Shown here piece after piece: positions 14,041-21,494 of a DNA stretch of 32,447 bases; position 1 is the stretch's first letter, and each line of letters starts with the position of its first letter. The stretch is from positions 1 through 32,447 of the forward strand of contig CACZNC010000055.1 in NCBI GenBank assembly GCA_902782445.1. The letters run 5' to 3'. Below the pieces are notes generated by a model. It was not told the DNA's origin and made no database searches. It saw nothing but the letters and a program-made list of their open reading frames with translations. The DNA comes from an uncultured Ruminococcus sp. GTDB taxonomy: Bacteria; Bacillota; Clostridia; Oscillospirales; CAG-272. Made by a program: the position numbers and the translations under genes.

Positions 14041-15680
14041 TTCACTCCTGAGACAAAGAGACTGAGCCACGGGTCGGCGGGGGAGGCGGGAGCGGAGAGG
14101 AGTCCTGCGCTGTGCGCGTCGCAGAGGCACATGGGCACGAGGACGTTGAGGCTGTTCGAGAGGAAATTCCCCATCTGCCAGCGGAGAGCGGCGGGGACGT
14201 CGGCCTCGCGATACCTCAGGATCAGGTCCCACGCCTTTTCGTACAGGGGTTCGAGGGAGGGATAGAGGGATTCGAAGATCCGGGCGAGCTCCCCGTCGGT
14301 TTCGAGATCAATGTAGTAGAAGTCCGGTGTGAAACTCCCGTCCGGGCGGCGGATCCAGAGTTTCTTCTCCGCGGCGAGGCTGAACAGATATTTCTGCTCC
14401 CCGTCCAGCGAATCGAAGGTCCGCCTGCCCTCGATCAGATCCGCGCTGAGGGCGAAGACTCCGTCCGGCACGTCGAAAAAGGGCGCGCTGGAAGATCCGC
14501 TCCATTGGTGAAAGAAGCCCTCCGCGAAGAATCCGCCTCCCTTGTGGACGGGTCCGTCATACGCGGCCCACTCCTCCCCTTCCGCGGGTGTTTCGGCGGG
14601 GACGCTGTTGTCGAATCCCAGCGCGATCCAGCGGCCTCCGTTCGGGCGGTGGGGCATTTCAGAAAAGTCCACCTTCAGCCCGTTCTCCCGCTCGAAGCGG
14701 TTGGTGCAGGACTGGGGCGCGGCGTGGAGATAGACCCAAAGCAGCCGCTCCCACGTAAATCCGGCCCGGTTGAAGCGCGGGGAGGAGAGCGTTTCCCGGT
14801 TCGCTTCGAGGAAGGAGAGGACCTTTTCGAAATACGCCGGGAACAGGGTGCGGCGGATCTCCCGGGACAGGGGAAGGGCGCCGCTGTCGGGCAGGATCAC
14901 GAAATCGGTGCGGAACTTCCCCCGGGGCTCCTCCTTCATCAGTTCGTTCAGGGCGAGGGCGGAAAGCTCGTCCTCGAGGTAGGCCGCCGATACGCCGAGC
15001 TCGTCCGAGAGTTCTTCGGGGGTGAGGGGGGTCCGGTACGCCGCCAGAAGGATGTTCTGCGCGATCAGACGTTGTGCGCAGGCGACGGGCTCCATGTCCG
15101 CTCCGGGATTGCCCTGACAGGACAGGACCAGCCGTCCGGGGCGGAAGCTCTTTTCTCCGTATTCTCTTGCCATGTTCATTCCTTTCCCGAGTTCCGCCCG
15201 CGCCTGATGGAGCCACCACCGGACCGTTCCGGGGCTCCGGCCGACCTTCCCGGCGATCTCTTCCGCCGTCAGTCCGTCGAAATAGCAGAGGACCACCGCC
15301 TCCCGCCAGTTCCGGCTGAGCCGTGCGAGTTCCCGGCGAAGGATGGCGGCCTGTTCCCGCGCGATCACCGTTTCCTCCGTGTCCTCGCCGGAGGGGAGAA
15401 GGTTCAGGGCGGCGTCCCCGGGGAGATCGACGGCTCCGCGCTTTTTCCTCCGCACCCACGCGGCAAACCGCCGATTGGACACGGACCAGACGAAAGCGGG
15501 CAAATTGGCGATCTCCCGCCCGTCCCTTTCGTACCGGCGCGCGGTTTTGAGCACCTCCTCGCAGATATCCTGCGCGAGATCCTCCGCCTCGAGATCCGCC
15601 CCCAGCTTCATCCGGCAGAACCCGTGGATCTTCTGCAAGAGCCCGCTTTCAAGCTCCGCGAGAACTTCATCAAAGCGCAT
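14025..15680 (-). CDS. ECF-like sigma factor with long C-terminal extension
   Basis: The first ~170 residues are a sigma-70 family factor of ECF type. Region 2 spans about 15-82 (EAEDLAQDICEEVLKTARRY, LPAFVWSVSNRRFAAWVRRKKR). Region 4 spans about 108-165 (REAVVLCYFDGLTAEEIAGKVGRSPGTVRWWLHQARAEL). The remaining ~370 residues are not part of ordinary ECF factors. They begin with a conserved-looking Cys region, then a winged-helix-like stretch (TPLTPEELSDELGVSAAYLEDELSALALNELM, about 215-250), then an alpha/beta region rich in Trp and aromatic residues that I cannot assign. There is no membrane segment, so it is cytoplasmic; the extension may sense a ligand or act as a built-in regulator. The start follows GAGGTG. 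It lies 123 bp after an ABC ATPase-permease pair on the same strand; a dyad CCGTTTC-N15-GAAACGG (15730-15758) lies between. Confidence 0.83.
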   Translation of the reverse strand: MRFDEVLAELESGLLQKIHGFCRMKLGADLEAEDLAQDICEEVLKTARRYERDGREIANLPAFVWSVSNRRFAAWVRRKKRGAVDLPGDAALNLLPSGEDTEETVIAREQAAILRRELARLSRNWREAVVLCYFDGLTAEEIAGKVGRSPGTVRWWLHQARAELGKGMNMAREYGEKSFRPGRLVLSCQGNPGADMEPVACAQRLIAQNILLAAYRTPLTPEELSDELGVSAAYLEDELSALALNELMKEEPRGKFRTDFVILPDSGALPLSREIRRTLFPAYFEKVLSFLEANRETLSSPRFNRAGFTWERLLWVYLHAAPQSCTNRFERENGLKVDFSEMPHRPNGGRWIALGFDNSVPAETPAEGEEWAAYDGPVHKGGGFFAEGFFHQWSGSSSAPFFDVPDGVFALSADLIEGRRTFDSLDGEQKYLFSLAAEKKLWIRRPDGSFTPDFYYIDLETDGELARIFESLYPSLEPLYEKAWDLILRYREADVPAALRWQMGNFLSNSLNVLVPMCLCDAHSAGLLSAPASPADPWLSLFVSGVKGNEE

Positions 15681-15729
15681 AAGGCACCTCGGATGTGATT
15701 TCGGCCCTCCCGTTTTTGCCGGAAGAAGA

Positions 15730-15758
15730 CCGTTTCAATGATAAAGTACCCGAAACGG
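15730..15758. promoter_or_regulatory. Inverted repeat upstream of the sigma factor gene
   Basis: CCGTTTC (15730-15736) and GAAACGG (15752-15758) are perfect 7-bp arms 15 bp apart, 50 bp before the sigma factor start. It could be an operator or a self-recognised promoter element. No good sigma-A promoter is visible here. Confidence 0.4.
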
Positions 15759-15784
15759 AAAAAGCGTTGGAGAAAAATCCCTCA

Positions 15785-15822
15785 TTCTACTAACCACTAG
15801 CCACTAACTGCTAACTTCTTCT
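15785..15822 (-). repeat. Stop-rich heptamer tract at the ABC ATPase 3' end
   Basis: On the gene strand the tract reads GTTAGCAGTTAGTGGCTAG and continues TGGTTAGTAGAA, overlapping the stop codon at 15804-15806. It is the same repeat type as at 249, 13990 and 20600. Confidence 0.6.
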
Positions 15823-16481
15823 CCTCCGATTTTCCCGTCGCGGATCCGCAGCACTCTCCGGCAGGCTCCGGCTACGGCGGGGTCGTGGGTGACGATGAGG
15901 ATCGTGCGGCCCGCCCGGTTGAGCCTCGAAAACACCTCCATCACGTCCCCGGTGGTCCCGCTGTCCAGATTCCCCGTCGGCTCGTCGGCAAAGAGGATCC
16001 GGGGATCGTTCACCAGGGCCCGGGCGATGGCCACCCGCTGCTGTTCTCCCCCGGACAGCTCCGAGGGGAAATGATCGAGCCGGTCTTCGATCCCGAGGGA
16101 TTCGGCCAGCGCGAGAAGGCTCTCCTCCGACGGCTTCACCCCGTCGAGCAGGGCGGGGACTGCGATGTTCTCCCGGGCCGTCAGCATCGGCAGGAGATTG
16201 AACCGCTGGAAGACGTATCCCACGTTCTTCCGCCGGAAGGCCGCCGATCTCTTCCGGCTCATGGCGCCGAGATCCTGCCCGTCGATCTTCACCTCCCCGG
16301 AGGTCGGCTTCAAGAGGCCCGCCATGATCTGCAAGAGGGTGCTCTTCCCCGCCCCGGACGGCCCCGTGACCGCCGTCATTTCCCCCTCTTCGATCCGCAG
16401 GCTCACGTCCCCGAGGGCAGTCACCGTGCGCGGACCGCTGACGAATTCCTTCCGGATGTGCTTCAGTTCAAGAATCGGCAT
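15804..16481 (-). CDS. ABC transporter ATP-binding protein (LolD/MacB type)
   Basis: This 225-residue ATPase powers the FtsX-type permease encoded just upstream. Walker A is GPSGAGKST (40-48), the Q-loop FQRFNLLPMLTARENI (91-106), the signature LSGGEQQRV (142-150), Walker B ILFADEPTGNLDS (162-174) and the switch His lies in IVTHD. NLLP and PTGNLD are typical of the LolD/MacB/BceA branch, which serves lipoprotein release, antimicrobial peptide export or resistance. The start is 1 bp after the permease stop, with its ribosome site GGAGGAATAAA inside the permease 3' end, so the pair is coupled. No extracytoplasmic MacA-like partner is present. Confidence 0.92.
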   Translation of the reverse strand: MPILELKHIRKEFVSGPRTVTALGDVSLRIEEGEMTAVTGPSGAGKSTLLQIMAGLLKPTSGEVKIDGQDLGAMSRKRSAAFRRKNVGYVFQRFNLLPMLTARENIAVPALLDGVKPSEESLLALAESLGIEDRLDHFPSELSGGEQQRVAIARALVNDPRILFADEPTGNLDSGTTGDVMEVFSRLNRAGRTILIVTHDPAVAGACRRVLRIRDGKIGGEEVSS

Positions 16482-16482
16482 T

Positions 16483-18018
16483 TTATTCCTCCTCTCCGGC
16501 GGGGATCGGCTCCCCGTCTTCCCCCGCTTCGATGTTTTTGCAGATCTTTCCGTAGGCGGTCTTCGCTCCGATCCACGCGGCGAGGCAGTAGACCCCGGCC
16601 AGCGGGACGTGGGCGAGGAGATACGGCAGGCTCACCGGGATCCTGTACCCGGCGGCCTCGAAGACCCCGAGGGTGACGGCGTACCCCAGCGCGAACCCGG
16701 CCGCGAGGGACACCGCCTGACTCCGGACCGTCAGCCTCCGGAAACAGGCGTAGATCTCCCCCTCCTCCGCCCCCAGCGCGCTGAGGATCCCGACCGCCTC
16801 CGCCATGGATTCGGCGTGCCGCTTTGTGAAGATCCACACCGCCGCCAGGCTGAAAAAGACCGCGAAGACGCCGAGCATGACGAAAAGGCTGTTGTTGGCA
16901 AGGGAGATCATCACGGAATCCCGGTTCCATCCGGTCATGCGCGCGTCCTCGTCCAGGAGATAGTTGACCGCGTTCAGCGAGAAGACCCCGACGGCCAGCG
17001 AGACGCTCTCGAGGACGTCCCGCGCCAGAAGGAGCGAAGTCCCCCGCTTCCGGAGCACCTCCGCGAAGAACCGATCGAACTGCCCGGAGGTCCTCTTTTT
17101 GCGGTACAGATCCCGGTGGCGTTCGGCTCTCCTGTTCGGCACCGTCTCCATGCAGGTGTAGGCGGCGTCGATGGAGAGGACCTTTTTCATCATGACGGCA
17201 TAGGTCAGAACGACGGCCAGCCAGCCGAAGAGCAGCGTCAGCCCGAGGCTCCCGGCGTCCATGCGGAACACGGGATATTCGGCCAATGAGCGGCCCGGTC
17301 CGATCCCTCTCGCGCCGGAGAAGAAGAGGGCGGCGATCCCGGCTCCGAGGGGGATCCCGACGGCGGCGGAGACGAGATAGAGCAGTCCCGCTTCGAAAAA
17401 GAACAGCCGCCCGAGCTGGCCTTCCCCGATCCCGATGCCGCAGAGGGTGCGGATATCCGGCGTCCGCTCCGCGATGTATTCCCCGCAGATCGCGATCATG
17501 GCGGGAAGGGCGAGGACGCTCAGCGCAGACTGGAAGAGGAGCACGTTCGTCTGGATCTCGTTCCTGTGGGCGTCGTAGTCGTATATCGTGTCCCTGCCGT
17601 CCCGCCCGACGTAGGAATAGAGGGCCGGGAAAGATTCGTCGTCCACCCCGAACTCCGCGAGATACGGGTTTCGGAACTTCTCATACCAGATCTTTTCCAC
17701 CGCCTCCCAGGGTCCCGCGGCGTTTTCGGGATCGGTCAGATAAAAGCAGATCGAGCCGTTCTCAAATTCCGCCCGTACCCCGGGGATCCCGCGGAACAGT
17801 TCTTCCTGCCCCGGGACGGCGTTGACGATGCGGAAGCCGCAGGTCCAGTCCCGGGTGATATACGGAAGCTCCACGGCCTCCGTGTAGTTGAGCAGGGACG
17901 CGGCGAAGACGTTCATGAACGAAAACATCGCCATCGCCGCCGCGAAAACGCAGAGGATGTTGACATAGCTCCGCCGGTAATACCGGATGCCGCGTCCGAG
18001 CATCAGTTTTTCAAACAT
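16483..18018 (-). CDS. FtsX/MacB-type ABC transporter permease
   Basis: This 511-residue membrane protein has about eight membrane segments in two groups. One segment is near residues 18-42, then a large extracytoplasmic domain (about 45-160) with a VPGQEELFRGIPGVRAEF stretch typical of FtsX-like permeases, then segments near 165-190, 205-235 and 255-278. A second set lies near 345-365, 385-408, 440-465 and 470-492. The middle cytoplasmic loop is basic (RRAERHRDLYRKKR). It works with the ATPase that follows. The ATG at 18018 is preceded by GGAGGGGG, and the upstream frame through the promoter is rejected. The substrate is not evident: lipoprotein or lipid handling, or peptide antibiotic defence, are the main options for the family. 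Confidence 0.85.
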   Translation of the reverse strand: MFEKLMLGRGIRYYRRSYVNILCVFAAAMAMFSFMNVFAASLLNYTEAVELPYITRDWTCGFRIVNAVPGQEELFRGIPGVRAEFENGSICFYLTDPENAAGPWEAVEKIWYEKFRNPYLAEFGVDDESFPALYSYVGRDGRDTIYDYDAHRNEIQTNVLLFQSALSVLALPAMIAICGEYIAERTPDIRTLCGIGIGEGQLGRLFFFEAGLLYLVSAAVGIPLGAGIAALFFSGARGIGPGRSLAEYPVFRMDAGSLGLTLLFGWLAVVLTYAVMMKKVLSIDAAYTCMETVPNRRAERHRDLYRKKRTSGQFDRFFAEVLRKRGTSLLLARDVLESVSLAVGVFSLNAVNYLLDEDARMTGWNRDSVMISLANNSLFVMLGVFAVFFSLAAVWIFTKRHAESMAEAVGILSALGAEEGEIYACFRRLTVRSQAVSLAAGFALGYAVTLGVFEAAGYRIPVSLPYLLAHVPLAGVYCLAAWIGAKTAYGKICKNIEAGEDGEPIPAGEEE

Positions 18019-18057
18019 TTCCCCCTCCGGCTCTTTGGTTTTTCGTCTGTCGCTTTC

Positions 18058-18087
18058 AGTATAGCGACCGTTGTACAGGAAATTCAA
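18058..18087 (-). promoter_or_regulatory. Promoter of the permease-ATPase operon
   Basis: Minus strand: TTGAAT (18082-18087), 18 bp, TATACT (18058-18063). The leader is about 33 nt. Confidence 0.72.
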
Positions 18088-18168
18088 GTCGATTTTGTGA
18101 ATTTTTAATACGTAGAATGGAGAGAGATTATTTTCGGGAGCTAGTAGAAAAATCGCCGCGTTTTCCGC

Positions 18169-18197
18169 TTGACAAACCCAAATTTTGATGTTACAAT
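18169..18197 (+). promoter_or_regulatory. Promoter of the large lipoprotein gene
   Basis: Consensus TTGACA (18169-18174), 17 bp, TACAAT (18192-18197). It is divergent from the permease promoter. A short CCCC-TC-GGGG hairpin lies in the leader. Confidence 0.85.
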
Positions 18198-18253
18198 AGG
18201 GTGTGTGTAGTGAATCAAACCGCCCCTCGGGGATCCGGACAGGAGGAAACACC

Positions 18254-20599
18254 ATGAAAAAACGGATAAGGACCCTCTGCCTTCTGCTTCTCGCCGCGTG
18301 GATCCTGCTCCCCCTCTGCGCCTGCGGAAAAGGGGGAAAGGAAGACGCCCCGATCCACGTCGACGGTGAAGGCTGGCTGACCCACGTCTACCGGGGGACG
18401 CCTTTCGCTCTGCCCGAGAGGTATGCGGTCGTCGGCACGGCGGCGGACTATGACCCGGAAACGGGCGTCTTCCGGTGCGTCGCGCGGATCCTGCCGGAGA
18501 CCGTGCCCGGGGAGGGGATCACCTTCGCGCGGCTGGAAGTGACGGAGGAGGGGATCCGATCCGAAATCCCGCTGACCCCGGCGGAGGGGACCGCGCTCCA
18601 GACCGGCCTGTACGACGGGGACACCCTCTATCTCATCGAGAACGCCGACACGGAAGCGACCCTCCGGCGAATCGATCTCAAAACCGGGGAAGAGGCCCCC
18701 GCCCTTGATCTCGCCCCCCTGTTCCGGCTTTCCTCCGCCAATTTCTTCTACATCCACCATCTTGCGGCGGACGGGGACGGAAATCTCTGTCTCTACTCCT
18801 TCCCGGAGATCCTCGTTCTCTCGCCGGAGATGAAAGTCCGCGGATCCTTCGAGGCTGAAAGCATGAACGGATTCGCGGCCGACGGGGACGGGAACGTCTG
18901 GGCATACGGCCATTTCCGGGAGCTCGGCGGAAACGGGATGGGAAAGATCAAAGCGGACGGATCCGGCTTCGAGACGACCGTCTCCCTTCCAGCGGAAGCG
19001 CAGCAGGTCCTTTTCGCCAGGGGACACGATCTCTACGCCGTGACGGACAGCGGGATCGCCGGGTACGACTATGCGGAGGACGGCAGAATTTCCGAAACGG
19101 GGGAGACCGTCGTCAGCTTCCTCAATTCCGACCTCTCCATTTCCGAGGGGAACGTGCAAGCCCTGTACGGCCCGGATCTCTTCCTCGCCTCGGAGCGCGA
19201 CAGCGAGGGGACGGTCTGGGCCCTGTACCGGCACGCGGAGGACATCGACCTCGGGAAGATCACCGCCGTCCGCATCGCCCTCGCCAGTACCGGATTCGCG
19301 GCGGATCAGGTGCGGATGAAGGCGGTGGAATTCAACAAGAGCCGCGCGGCCCCGGACATCCGCATCGAAATCCTCGATTACGGCCCGGTGTCGGAAAACG
19401 GCGGGGACGATCCGGACGCCGGAGAAAACCGCCTCGCCCTCGAGATCTCGACGGGGACGGCGAAGCCCGATCTCGTGATCTGCCCGCCGGACGGCCCGGT
19501 GATGAAGGCGGGGGTCAAACACGGGTGGTTCCGGGATCTCACGCCCTACACGGAGCGGCCCGGGATCTGCCGGTCCGACAACATCCTCGGCTGCGTGAAG
19601 CGGACGTTCACCGACGAAAACGGGCGGCTCTTCGCCCTGACGAACCGGTTTATGGTCCGGAGCGAACCGATCGTCTCGACACCCTCCGTCCTCGGGGAAT
19701 ACGCGGACAGGGGCAGCTGGACCCTCTCCGAATTCCTCGATTTTGCCGAAAGCCTCCCGGAGGACACGGTTCTGATGGAAAACCTCACCCGGGAGAGAGC
19801 GCCGCGGATCCTGCTCGGAGCGGAGGGGTACGCCTCCTTCATCGACATGGCCGCGGGGACCTGCTCCTTCGACGGCGGGACCTTCGCCCGGTATCTCGAT
19901 TTCCTCGCCTCCCTGCCGTCCCAGGCGGAGTACAAGGCGCATTCCCCCTACGGACTGGCGGAGATGGACCCCGCGGACCGCTTCCCCTATTACCGGGACG
20001 GAAAGATCGCCCTCGCCTCGAAATCCCTCCGGGGCCTCGACGTCTTCGTCTCGCTGGAAGCGATATTCGGCACGAAGGACTGGGTGCTGATCGGGCGTCC
20101 CTCGGATGCGGGGTATGGCGTTCCGATCACCCCCTCCGCGGTATATGCCGTGACGGCGGAAGAGGATAGGGCGGAGGCGGCGTGGGAAGTGCTCGAAGCC
20201 CTCATGACCCCCTCCCGGAGCGAATGGATCCTCATCGACATGATCCCCGCGTTCGTCTCGACCCTGGAGCCGTCCCTCGAAGAGCTGGAAAACAGCGCGT
20301 TCTACGTCCAGTACGGCGGAGGCGGCATGAGCTCCCGGGGCAAAGAGGGCGAATGGTGGGACGGCTATAATTCCAAGCCCGGCTTCGACGCGGAGTTCAC
20401 CGAAGAGGATGCCCTGCGGCTGCGGGATCTGCTGGAAAACCGTCTCGGCGTCCCCTATCGGGAGGCGGCGGACGAAGAGATCGCGGCCATCGCGGACGAG
20501 GAGATCTCCGCGTTCCTCGGCGGCGTCGGCACGTCGGAAGACTGCGCGGCAAAGATCCAGTCAAGGGCCGGGATTTGGATCGCTGAACACCGGAGGTAG
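18254..20599 (+). CDS. Lipoprotein with propeller-like and solute-binding domains
   Basis: This 781-residue protein has a lipoprotein signal ending in LCAC (C24). Residues about 35-340 look like a beta-propeller: repeated segments such as LAADGDGNLCLYS, FAADGDGNVWAYG and LASERDSEGTVWALY follow the strand pattern of WD/NHL-like repeats. From about residue 350 the sequence resembles a family 1 extracellular solute-binding protein (QVRMKAVEFNKSRAAPDIRIEI, KPDLVICP, late YGVPITPSAVYAVTAEEDRAEAAWEVLEALM). It probably sits on the outer membrane face and senses or captures a sugar-like ligand. No ABC permease gene is nearby, so transport may rely on distant genes, or the protein may act as a receptor. 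AGGAGG lies 7 nt before the ATG. It is transcribed alone. The propeller assignment is by pattern only. Confidence 0.78.
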   Translation: MKKRIRTLCLLLLAAWILLPLCACGKGGKEDAPIHVDGEGWLTHVYRGTPFALPERYAVVGTAADYDPETGVFRCVARILPETVPGEGITFARLEVTEEGIRSEIPLTPAEGTALQTGLYDGDTLYLIENADTEATLRRIDLKTGEEAPALDLAPLFRLSSANFFYIHHLAADGDGNLCLYSFPEILVLSPEMKVRGSFEAESMNGFAADGDGNVWAYGHFRELGGNGMGKIKADGSGFETTVSLPAEAQQVLFARGHDLYAVTDSGIAGYDYAEDGRISETGETVVSFLNSDLSISEGNVQALYGPDLFLASERDSEGTVWALYRHAEDIDLGKITAVRIALASTGFAADQVRMKAVEFNKSRAAPDIRIEILDYGPVSENGGDDPDAGENRLALEISTGTAKPDLVICPPDGPVMKAGVKHGWFRDLTPYTERPGICRSDNILGCVKRTFTDENGRLFALTNRFMVRSEPIVSTPSVLGEYADRGSWTLSEFLDFAESLPEDTVLMENLTRERAPRILLGAEGYASFIDMAAGTCSFDGGTFARYLDFLASLPSQAEYKAHSPYGLAEMDPADRFPYYRDGKIALASKSLRGLDVFVSLEAIFGTKDWVLIGRPSDAGYGVPITPSAVYAVTAEEDRAEAAWEVLEALMTPSRSEWILIDMIPAFVSTLEPSLEELENSAFYVQYGGGGMSSRGKEGEWWDGYNSKPGFDAEFTEEDALRLRDLLENRLGVPYREAADEEIAAIADEEISAFLGGVGTSEDCAAKIQSRAGIWIAEHRR

Positions 20600-20660
20600 G
20601 AAGAAGTTAGTGGGTAGCGGCTAGCGGCTAGTAGAGACGAGTGAGGACTTAGAATTAAGA
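20600..20660 (+). repeat. Stop-rich heptamer tract after the large lipoprotein gene
   Basis: Directly after the stop codon the sequence runs GTTAGTGGGTAGCGGCTAG, CGGCTAGTAGAGACG and then AGAATTAAGAA, with stop codons in all three frames. It leads into the fifth parS-like site. Confidence 0.6.
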
Positions 20661-20662
20661 AT

Positions 20663-20678
20663 TTTTTCACGTGAAACA
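20663..20678. promoter_or_regulatory. parS: parS-like site 5 (one mismatch)
   Basis: TTTTTCACGTGAAACA matches the 16-bp parS consensus at 15 positions (position 2 is T instead of G). It adjoins the bidirectional terminator, in the inverse order to the copies at 3640 and 7552. Confidence 0.65.
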
Positions 20679-20723
20679 AAAAGCCGTCGGAGAAGAACTT
20701 GATGTTCCGCTCTGACGGTTTTT
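20678..20723. terminator. Bidirectional terminator between convergent genes
   Basis: CCGTCGGAG (20684-20692) pairs with CTCTGACGG (20710-20718) with one G-T pair; an inner GAAC/GTTC extends it. It is flanked by five A on the left and TTTTT on the right, so it can serve both strands. It matches the hairpins at 3601 and 7512. Confidence 0.82.
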
Positions 20724-20764
20724 GATTGCTTGGATCGGGGGATGTTTTCCCTTCGCCTACGGTC

Positions 20765-20806
20765 AAGCCGGTCGACGCAGTCACCAAGCCGGTCGACGCA
20801 GTCACC
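20765..20806. repeat. Perfect 21-bp tandem duplication
   Basis: Two identical 21-bp units (20765-20785, 20786-20806) begin AAGCCGGTCGAC and end GCAGTCACC. The core CGACGCAGTC also occurs at 7374-7383 and, inverted, near 13684-13693. Confidence 0.9.
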
Positions 20807-20871
20807 GGGACCGCCATGGCTTATTTTGAAAGGCTGGAACCGTTCATTTTAACCTTCGGGAAGGTATACCT

Positions 20872-21456
20872 TTACCCCCTTGGGAACGCGAGCACGATCC
20901 CGGTGATCTCGCCGTCCGATTCGGTGATGGTGACGAACGCGCCGTCGGGGATGTATTCCCGGTGTCCGGCGTCCACAAGGCTGGGCTCGCCGAAGAAGGC
21001 GTCGGCCATCGAGACGTCGGAGCCGATCATCAAGAGGCCCGCGTCGGATTCCAATGCGATGGCGTCGGACTGGAACAGGATCTGGGTGATCCGGTCCCGG
21101 CCCTCGGCGTCGGGTTCCGTGGCGACGGTCAGTCTCCCGCCGTATTCGTAGACCCGGTCCGTCCCTTCGCGGATGCAGCTCGGAGCCTCCTCCACGTCGT
21201 CCGGGGTCCCGAGAGCCGCGATGAAGTCGTCCGCCACCGCGCCGAGCCGGGATTCCACGCCGTTGTCCAGCCGGAACGCGTAGCCTCCCGCGAATTCCAC
21301 GTCTCCGCTCACGTCTTCCCCGGAAGAGGCGGCGGGTGCGGAAGGAGCGGAGGGAGAGGGTGTGTCAGGAGTCCCCTCCTCTTCGCAGGACGCGAGGGCG
21401 AGGCAGCAGAGGAGGGCGAAAACCAGCGCGAGGACGGTCAGGATTTTCTTTTTCAT
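20872..21456 (-). CDS. Small lipoprotein of unknown function
   Basis: I do not recognise this 194-residue protein. It has a clear lipoprotein signal (MKKKILTVLALVFALLCCLALASC, C24) and a Ser/Pro/Ala/Glu linker to about residue 55. The folded domain has short alternating strands: FRLDNGVESRLGAVADDFIAALG, RVYEYGGRLTVATE and ITQILFQSDAIALESDAGLLMIGSDVSMADAFFGEP. This cadence (a helix-containing unit ending in GxSM..A...FG.P) resembles repeats seen in small two-repeat envelope domains of the SmpA/BamE or BLIP-like kind, but the likeness is by eye only. It is the last gene of the five-gene envelope operon, 38 bp after the transglutaminase gene, with ribosome site AAAGGAAA. It probably sits on the outer membrane face near its operon partners. 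Confidence 0.78.
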   Translation of the reverse strand: MKKKILTVLALVFALLCCLALASCEEEGTPDTPSPSAPSAPAASSGEDVSGDVEFAGGYAFRLDNGVESRLGAVADDFIAALGTPDDVEEAPSCIREGTDRVYEYGGRLTVATEPDAEGRDRITQILFQSDAIALESDAGLLMIGSDVSMADAFFGEPSLVDAGHREYIPDGAFVTITESDGEITGIVLAFPRG

Positions 21457-21494
21457 GGATGTGTTTCCTTTCTTCTTTTTATCTTGCCCGCGCC

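Noticed and set aside
20861..20872. Terminator at palindrome AAGGTATACCTT
   Set aside because: It is a short palindrome without a T-run on either strand; the convincing terminator is at 20684-20723.
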